The notes under the pieces are model-generated. The model saw only the letters and a list, made by a program, of their open reading frames with translations. It was not told the origin of the DNA and made no database searches. Below are positions 14,448-23,100 of a stretch of DNA of 48,303 nucleotides, piece by piece. The position numbers were made by a program, and so were the translations under genes. The stretch comes from a virus: IMG/VR virus record IMGVR_UViG_3300035670_000338, positions 1 to 48,303 of that record; one strand, 5' to 3'. Each line of letters begins with the position of its first letter. Within the stretch, counting starts at the first letter, position 1.

Positions 14448-16508
14448 ATGGCATGGAATTCACCAAGCAATAAATCCATCAATGGCGCCCAGGGAAAAGA
14501 ACTAGGCCCAGGTGCGCCAATAGCGCATAATCCGGGATATGCGGGAAGACCATATCGGGATACTTGGGACGTTGAACGCGCTTACCGAGAGGGAATGCAG
14601 AAGGTTACTTGGGTTGCCAGATGCATAGATGCGATTGCCGGTAATCAATCAAGGCTTCCAATTCAGCTGAGAAAAGACAATTCACCAGACGGAGAAATAC
14701 TAACTGGAAGAGCAGCAAAGAATTCATCTCTGCTTGAGGTATTGAATAACAAGTCAAATATTGGCGAAAACTCTTTCATATTCAGATACAGACTTTCTGC
14801 TCAATTGCTTCTTGGCACACGTGGTGTTTTTATTGAGAAGGTTCGTGGCCGTGATGGAAGAATAATTGGCCTAAACCTTCTTCCCCCGCAAGCAACAGCG
14901 CCAATACCAGATCCAAAGAAATTCGTCTCTGGGTATGAAGTAAGCATGCCTTTTGGTCAGAAACTTATAATGAAGCCAGAAGACGTTTGCTGGATCAGAA
15001 GACCACACCCACTCGATCCGTACCTATCTCTGACACCGCTCGAGGCATGTGGCGTTGCTGTAGAAATAGAAAACTTAGCGAAGATTTATAACAGAAACTA
15101 TTTGCTTAATGATGGAAGGCCTGGTGGTTTGCTTGTTCTTCGTGGAGAAATTGACGACGATGATAAAGAAGAGCTTAAGAGTCGTTTCAGAGGGAATCTA
15201 TCCAGAGCTGGATACACTTCAGTTATTGCTTCTGATGAGGGCGCTGATTATATAGATACATCAGCAAACCCAAGAGATGCTGCATATATACAGATGCGGC
15301 AGATAACTAAGGAAGAAATACTTTCATCTTTTGGTGTCCCAGAATCAGTTATAGGCAATGCTGCTGGCAGAACATTTAGCAATGCCGCAGAGGAGATAAG
15401 AGTTTTCTGGATGGAGACAATGCTCCCGCACCTTGAGGTTTTGGAGCGCGGCCTTGATGAACTGGATGACGAGTATTACTTAGATTTTGATACATCCAAT
15501 GTTCCAATAATAATGCTTTACAAGCAAGAACAACGTCGTTACCTAATGGATGAGTTCCAATCAGGTTTGATTTCAAATAACGAATACAGAGTTGGATCTG
15601 GAAGAAAAGAAACAGAATCTGATTTAGCTGATTCGCTACTAATGAATCCAAACCTGATTCCTATTTCAAATACCAAAAAGAAGATGGAACCACCGGGAGC
15701 AGAAATGGGTGGACCAGCTGCCCCTGGAATGCCTCCAGGAATGCCTCCGGGAACAGAGGGAATGCCACCACAGCCAGGGGCTGTTCCGGGCCAGGAAGGT
15801 ATGCCGCCCGGTGGTCAGCCACCAGTGGATACAAATACCATGGCTGGAGCAATGGCTCAGGTTGCAGCGGAATCACCACAAACCGCAGCCCCAACTGGAG
15901 CAGAGACAACCGCAGCTGCCCCAATGCCGACTGGCCAGGCTTCCGCATCTGGGCCAATTCTTTACAAGCAAGAACAGCAGGAAATCAATAGGTGGGAAGG
16001 GATTCTTGAAAGAAGCATCGAGCGGGTTCTTGAGAGGCAGCAAAGAGTTGTTCTTGAGAAAGTATCTGGTGCCCGTGGAAAGAAAGCTCTTTTTGCTGGA
16101 ACGCTTGACATAGATTCAATAATTCAAGTCGATGTATGGGATAAGCAGATGGATGAAGACATCAGACCTGTCTTGTCTTCAATAATCCAAGATTCATGGT
16201 CTACATATTTATCTGAATCCGGCGATACGAAGTCTGCTCAGAAAACTTCGAATCTGAAGTCAAATACTGATTTTATTGCTCACATAAATTCGCAGATGGC
16301 AAGAATAAAGTCGCTAAATGTTGAGACAAGAAACTTATTGCATAGTTCAATGTTCACAGCACTAAATATTGCAGGCGAGGAACAAAGAGCTTCAGCATTC
16401 AGGGAATTAGTTGTTTCGCACTTTACAAACATGCTAGCTAAAACTCTCGTTGAAATTTCAGAAGACGAGGCGCGAAGGGCTTGGAAGTTCGGCAAATCAT
16501 TTCAATAA
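14448..16508 (+). CDS. Portal protein with Pro/Gly-rich linker and C-terminal extension
   Basis: A 686-residue portal, the dodecameric ring at the capsid vertex through which DNA enters and leaves. Residues 1-400 follow the HK97/SPP1-type pattern: WVARCIDAIAGNQSRLP, then RYRLSAQLLLGTRGVFIEKV, VCWIRRPHPLDPYLSLTPLE, and the NAAGRTFSNAAEEIRVFWME segment typical of phage portals. Residues about 410-505 are Pro/Gly/Met-rich with repeated MPPG units, a flexible linker. The C-terminal 180 residues are helical (INRWEGILERSIERVLERQQ onward), an extension seen in some actinophage portals that may take the role of a minor head protein. It opens the long plus-strand head operon. Confidence 0.9.
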   Translation: MAWNSPSNKSINGAQGKELGPGAPIAHNPGYAGRPYRDTWDVERAYREGMQKVTWVARCIDAIAGNQSRLPIQLRKDNSPDGEILTGRAAKNSSLLEVLNNKSNIGENSFIFRYRLSAQLLLGTRGVFIEKVRGRDGRIIGLNLLPPQATAPIPDPKKFVSGYEVSMPFGQKLIMKPEDVCWIRRPHPLDPYLSLTPLEACGVAVEIENLAKIYNRNYLLNDGRPGGLLVLRGEIDDDDKEELKSRFRGNLSRAGYTSVIASDEGADYIDTSANPRDAAYIQMRQITKEEILSSFGVPESVIGNAAGRTFSNAAEEIRVFWMETMLPHLEVLERGLDELDDEYYLDFDTSNVPIIMLYKQEQRRYLMDEFQSGLISNNEYRVGSGRKETESDLADSLLMNPNLIPISNTKKKMEPPGAEMGGPAAPGMPPGMPPGTEGMPPQPGAVPGQEGMPPGGQPPVDTNTMAGAMAQVAAESPQTAAPTGAETTAAAPMPTGQASASGPILYKQEQQEINRWEGILERSIERVLERQQRVVLEKVSGARGKKALFAGTLDIDSIIQVDVWDKQMDEDIRPVLSSIIQDSWSTYLSESGDTKSAQKTSNLKSNTDFIAHINSQMARIKSLNVETRNLLHSSMFTALNIAGEEQRASAFRELVVSHFTNMLAKTLVEISEDEARRAWKFGKSFQ

Positions 16509-16555
16509 ACAGTTTCACTAAACTGTAGTTAAAACGCCAAATACTTACCACGAAT

Positions 16556-16601
16556 AGCACTTCTCTTCGTTTATTATCGTTTTATACCAAGAAGGAGTGC
16601 T
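16556..16601 (+). promoter_or_regulatory. Hairpin that can hide the ribosome binding site of the giant protease gene
   Basis: AGCACTTCT (16556-16564) can pair with AGAAGGAGTGCT-side bases 16593-16601. This gives a 9-bp stem (one G-U pair) whose right arm contains the complete Shine-Dalgarno GGAG and ends at the base before the ATG. The loop is 28 bases. In this form the ribosome site is blocked, so translation of the giant gene may depend on melting, a bound protein or ribosome traffic. A separate 7-bp repeat (16509-16526) lies upstream. Confidence 0.45.
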
Positions 16602-17123
16602 ATGTCCTCTGCATTTTACGACATTCAATACAAGGCTAGTGCTGGGCAGGTAAATTTAGACCAGGCTCAAGGCATTGTTGAGTGTTTTGTTGCGGGAATC
16701 GGTAACAAGGACTCCGTAGGCGATGTATGTGCTACTGGCGCTTTCACTAAAAGCCTTATGCGCCGCAAGCCTCGTGTCGTATGGGGCCATAACTGGAACG
16801 ACCCAATCGGCAAAGTTATTGAGATATATGAAGTTCCAGCGAATGATCCAAGACTTCCAGCAAAGATGCGCGCCGCTGGCATAGGTGGCCTATATGCAAA
16901 AGTTCAATTCAATCTGAACTCAGAAAAGGGCAAAGAGGCATTTGCAAATGTTGCCTTCTTTGGCGAAGAACAAGAATGGTCAATCGGTTATAAAACCCTT
17001 CGTGCCCAGTTCGATCCAGGCATCCAAGCAAATATTCTCTACGAAGTTGAGCTGTACGAAGTAAGCCCTGTTCTTCATGGCGCAAATCAGCTAACTGGAA
17101 CAATTTCTGTTAAGTCTGATGAA
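16602..17123 (+). other. Domain: HK97-family prohead (capsid maturation) serine protease
   Basis: This is the N-terminal domain of the giant protein. It starts with a strand (YDIQYKASAGQVNLD) and GIVECFVAGIGNKDSVGDVC. The catalytic His is H63 in RVVWGHNWNDPIGKV, the family's H...P(I/L)G signature. The catalytic Ser is S127 in EWSIGYKTL, and ELYEVSPVLHGANQLT closes the fold. In the phage it would cut scaffold and capsid N-termini in the prohead, and could cut the giant protein itself. Confidence 0.9.
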
Positions 17124-20100
17124 AAGGGTGGGATGATGCCAATGATGGCTCCCCCGATGGAGAAGCCAACTGATGACGAGACAGAGATGCAAGAAGAGAT
17201 GGAGCGAAAGCTTCAGGAAGAGCTTTCAGCAAGACTTGGTTCGCCAGTAAAAGTTCTAAAAATGAATGACGGAGTTGTCTATTTCAGCAGGGAAAACGGC
17301 GAGGAGAGCTCCTCATATAAGTGCCGTTACCACATGGGCAATGACGGTGTATTTATGTTTGGGCGTCCAGAAAGATTCCAAATGCCACAGGCAATGCCTG
17401 TGGCAAAGCCAGTTCCGCGAATGCCAATGGGAATGCCATCAAGACCCATGGCCCCAACTCCCGGTGCTCCGCCAGTAGTTGTTCCAGCACTTGTTCCTGG
17501 TGCAACGCCAGCATCTCCGCCAATGGTTCGTTTCAACTATGACGAAACATCAAGTGCGCCACAAGCAGAAAAACCAAAACTAGTTGCAGAGGAAAGAGAC
17601 CTAGCTGAGGCTCTTGTAAAAATTACTAAGCGCTATGGAAAATTCAATGAGGACTCAACTGGTGTTTGGGCCGGGTATAAGCCAGCTGCTGAAAATCCTG
17701 TTGCAAAAATAGGAGTCAAGTGTGCTAACTGCATCATGTTTGAGGGTGAAGGTAAGTGCAAGATAATTGACAAGCAAGTTGAGCCAGAAGGAAAGTGCAG
17801 ATTTGCAATTATTCCTGAAGGTGTTGTATCGATGGGCCCTGTCCAGAAAGTCAATTACGACATTGAGGCACAAGAAGAAGAAGTAAAATGGCTAGAAGAT
17901 ATTGAGGCCAAGTACCCAGGCGAGTTTGTTAGCGGAACTCTTCGCAATGCTGTAAAGCGTCGTCGCAAGCGCCGAATGATGGGCAAGAAAGTATTCAGAA
18001 TCGATGAGTATCAGGAAAAGTCCCTAGAGGATTTCCTTGAGTCTGACATGATGGATATTTCATATGTGTTGCCAGTAAACATTGACAATGCTTTTGAAAT
18101 AAAACAAATGATAGATCCGATTATTGATTACCACATGGTCGATGCTGTTGTCGTTGAGGACGGAATTGTTTTCACTGGCGGAGTAACGAAAGACTTTGTG
18201 GCGGCGGTTGGAGCGGCCGTCTCCGTCCCTTTTCACCAAACTGAGCAGAAGGCACTAGGCCGTAATTTAGCTGGCCGCATAACACGTACAACACGTGGCC
18301 TTACTGCTCGCTTCGACCCAAACGCTTGGGACGGAGACAATGACGGAATAGTTCAGGAAGGCACACCCTTTGAAAGACCAGCAATACCTGGTGTAAATGA
18401 TTTTACTACACGCGGAAAAGTTAATAAGAGAAAAGCTCGCCAAGCGTGGAAAGACTACAAAAAGCAGGGTAAGCCAGCCGCGCAAAAGAAACCAGAAGTG
18501 CAGAAACCTGACAGACAAGGTCTTTCGTCAGGAATGTCCGGTGAGAAACTCAGACCAGCTAAGCCTTCAAATAACGCATCAAGAGCCCTAGAGGATTCAA
18601 TAGGAAAACAGGACTATAACTGGGGCATCGATGACATCGTAGATGACTTTGAAAGAGAGTATCTCGATAACATAGACATGCTTGATCTTGAAGATGCACA
18701 CAATGAACTTGTAGCGCAATTCAAAATGAATAAAATGAAGGCACTCAAGGATGGAGTGCTGAATGATGACGTATTGGGCGACGACTTTGATGCAACCGCA
18801 AAACGAATAGCCAAGGAACTTAACCTTGACGAAGTTGACGCTGATAAAGAAGCTGGCCGCGTATTTGATGCGAGAGACGCATATCTAACTAGAGCGGAAC
18901 AGTATAAACAGGCCATAAGGGCAATAAAGAGAAGAATAAGAAACAGAGATAGAGATCTTGATATCGCAGAAGAAGCGGATAGGCGCGGAGAGCTCCCTCA
19001 ACCATCCGCAACTCGCCGTGATTCACGTCGAGGCAGGATAAATAGGGGGCGCCCGCAAGACGGAATTCTTGACAATACAACCAAAGCTGGTAGGTCTCAG
19101 GAAATTAAAGACCGCACAAATACTGGTATAGAAAAATTTGACATTGATAAAGGTTTGTCTTCAGGAAGCTCTGACTACCCGTCATACGACGCTAGTGATG
19201 AAGAGTGGAATGCATATTTTGAAAGAGCGCAACAAGAGCGTGAAGCAAGAGGCCCAAGACCGTACGGAGATGAATTGCCGTCAGGTGGGTTTAAGGAAGA
19301 TCTGAGTAATGGTCCGGGAAGTGGTACATCACGAATTTTCAGAACTGATGTTGGTTGGGACGGACAAGCAGTAATACATCACCAAGATGATGAAATAGCA
19401 GGTGTTAATTGGACCGTACTAGACCCAGAAAATATGCCAGAAGATCTTGGGTCTGCATGGTACATGGGGGATATGTCGGGCAAGAAAAAGAATCCAATAA
19501 AAGTTAGACCTGGCTGGTATGTCGACAGGATGGTGTTTGATGATTACGAAGGATATTACACAGACGAAGCAGACTATGATTTTAGTTACTCTGTAGGACC
19601 TTTTAATTCGCCTGAAGACGCTGCAAAGTACTGGGCAGATAAGGGCCTAAATCTAGATGCAGATAATAGACAACGTGCTATCAATGATGCTGGGGAAACA
19701 AGTCCAAAATTTGAAGTAGGCGAAGATGGCCTGTGGAGAAAAGTTGATGAAGATGAAGCCGGTCTATCTAGTGGCGCAAGAGTAGAAAGAAAATATCCAC
19801 CGAGATACGAGTCAAGCAAAAAACTTGCCGACCTGATGGAGTCAAGCGCTAAGCCGAATAGAAGCGATTACGACTACTCTCAAGACAGCGACAGAATTCC
19901 AACCGATGAGCAAAAAGACATCATCGACGCTGTTTTGGAAGGCAACGATGTTGTTGTAGGTGCACTTGCTGGAAGCGGCAAAACATCGACTCTAGTTTCA
20001 ATTGCAAGAAGGCTAAGAAGAGAAGATCCAAATAAAAAAGTTGTTTATCTAGCATTCAATAAGTCTGCAGCGCAAGATGCAAAGCGTAGATTTAAGGGAA

Positions 20101-23100
20101 CTGGCGTTGTTGTTATGACAATGGATGCGCTGTCATACAACTGGTATGTGGGCCAGGGAAATGATCAAAAACAACACGTTGCTAAGAGGTTTAGTCTTGA
20201 TAAAACGAAGGCAACAGGGACACCAACAACACGCAAAGATATAGCCCGTAAATTTAAGCCTAAACCATACAGATTTACTGATTCAGATGGAATTGAAAAA
20301 GAACTTTCGTCTGAAGATATAGCAAAAATGGCAATTGATGCTGTTAGTCAATTTGAAATCTCGTCCGATGTTGAAGTTGGACCACAGCACTTTGGAAAAA
20401 GAAAAGGTTCAATTTTTGAGGAAATGCCTTCTTCTGAAATTCCACCTGGAGCAGTAGATCTCGCTAAAAAAATATGGGCTAGCAAGATTGACACAAAAGA
20501 CCCTGAAGGTGTTCAGATCTCAAACTCAACTATTACAAAATTAATGGCCCTTGACATGCCATCTATTGGCAATGGAGAAGCTACTGGAAGAAAAGTAGAT
20601 CTCGTCATGATTGACGAAGCTCAAGACCTAAACCCAGTATTCACTGACTTTGCCATAGGGCAAAAAGGTCTTCAGAAAGTCACGGTTGGTGATCCAAATC
20701 AAGCAATTTACGGATTCCGTGGCGCAAGAAATGAAATGGACAGAATGGGAGCAGAAGCCGATTACGTTCTTCCGCTAACAGAAGTTTTCAGATTTGGCCC
20801 AGAATTGGCGGGACCAGGAAACAGAGTTCTTTCACTATTCAATATTATGCGAGGAAGAATGGTTGGAAGAGGCGGATCTGGTGAGGTAATCGATCCTCCT
20901 GGATCAATGGAAAAACCAGACATGATTCTCGCCAGAACAAATGCTGGAGTAATAAAAGAGAGCATGGCATCTCTAGATGCTGGGCGTACTGTCGCAACAA
21001 CCAAACGTGCTTACGATGAATTAGAAAGTTTCATAGAAAGCTGGAAGTACTTAATTGGAGCAAGCAAGACTCCACCAGCAAATATGCATGCAGATTTAAA
21101 AGAGTATGACAGCTACAAGGACCTAAAAAAAGACATAGATCAGGGCACCGCTTCGCAAAAAGCAAAAACTCTTTTCAATATCGGCATGGATAATAAAGTT
21201 GAAGATCTTGAAAAGCTATTAGGTTCAATTTTCATCTGGAACCCTGACGATGAGGGTGGTGAATCAACCCTAATTGAAGAACCAGAAGATTTTGAAGTTG
21301 GTACACTTGGAATAATTGGACCAGCAACATATGAAATTCTTGATGACGAAATAGTTTTGTACGACTCATTTGAAATTAAGGACTGGATCAAAGCATCCGG
21401 CGGATGGACATTTGACTTTAAAAATACAAAGACATGGCGCAAAAAGGCCAGCACTCCAGAGGAAAGAGAAAGCGCATTAATTTCTTTAGCTGATGCTTTG
21501 AATAATGGCACATCTGGTAGTGATGTTGATGGGGCAAAAATTCCTAGTTCATTAAAAAATGGTGACTCTGGTAAATTTGGAAAAATTGAATGGGAGGTTC
21601 GCGGTGGAGAAATAGTTCTCACTGGGGGCACGTACCCAGTAAAAGACAGACTTGACTCTGTCGGTTGGAAACTAAGGAAAACATCAAAGAAGAATCCAAA
21701 GACCGGTAAGCCAATTTGGGAGACTTATTACAAACTTTCTGGTGATCAGCAGGAAGATCTCGACATGATGGAAATTCTGGCTGGTATTGCAACTGGCGGT
21801 GCTCCTATGCCGAGTTATGCATCAACAATTGTCAAAGCTACAGATGATGAAATATTGGAAAAAGCAAGGAAGATTGCTGACAAACCGACTACCGAAGAAA
21901 GAGATAGAGATATTATCAAAAATATCCTTGCTTCATATGAGCGTAATGGGTGGCTAAGGAGAAGAGCGTGGGAAACTCTTGAGGGCAAAACAAAAACGAA
22001 AAGAGAAACTCCGCCGATAGATGTGCGCGTCCTTACAGCGCACCTGGCAAAGGGACTTGAAGCTGACAATGTGAAACTTGCAAATGACTTCTGGGGTCCC
22101 AGACAGAAGATGGAAACAGTTCCAGGAACTGGCGATAAGGTGCCGTCGGGAGAAGTTGAGTGGCCAGACGAAGAGCACATGAAGGTTATGTACGTTGCTC
22201 TAACTCGTGGCAAAAAAACTCTTGACCCAGGTTCGGCGTCATGGATATACGGCTACACAGACGAAGACGATGACCTTCCAGAAGATCCAGACCCAGATCG
22301 TTACTTAATCGGTGATGAGGAAGCTGGTCTTTCATCAGGAAGAAAGAGGAGAAAGAAAGCTAGCGCCCAGCGTGCATGGTCTGATGAGGATCGCCAGAGA
22401 TTTGCCGATGGTAATAGACTGCGAGCGCAAACTGTTCCTGGCAAGAGAAAACAAGGCCCGACAGCTGATGAATTCAGAGGACTTTCCTCTGGGGCAGTAA
22501 GAGATGTACGCACCGGCCTGTCTTCTGGTGGGATACGTGAGGGCATTGGCGAATCTGAACTATTCGCTGGCTCTAAATACATAGAGCAGCTCTACACACC
22601 AAATCTGGAAATGGATGTTATTCCGGCTCGAGATATATATGGAGATGACACTCCTGGTTATGCAGTCGTAGGTCGCTACTTGAATTCAGACGGTGTAGAA
22701 GATTGGCTCTACGGTGGAGATGATGAGATCTTTAGCTCTGTCGAAGACGCAGTTGATTTTATGGTTAACTTTGACCGCCAGCTAGAACAAGGAATAGATC
22801 CAGAAGATCCAAGATGGCAGTCAGTTGAAAGAGCGCGCACTACTAGAAAACTGCGTGATCCGCTCGAGGAATCCATGATGAGAATTGCCGAAAGGTTGCT
22901 ATATGAAAGTGGGCTAAATCGTGGTTTGTCATCCGGTGGAGGTAGCGCTGATTCGCGTCGTAATATTCCAGAAGTAGTAGCTAGCGCCCGCAATATAGAA
23001 GAAACTGTAGATAGATGGGAAACAAACCTAGAAGCTGATATTTATAGGGCCCGCATGGGTGGTATGAGCCTTGACGATGCAGCGCAAACATTCGGAATGA

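Noticed and set aside
16509-16526. Terminator after the portal gene
   Set aside because: The stem ACAGTTT/AAACTGT is only 7 bp of weak pairs and is not followed by a T-tract. It is better regarded as part of the leader of the giant gene.
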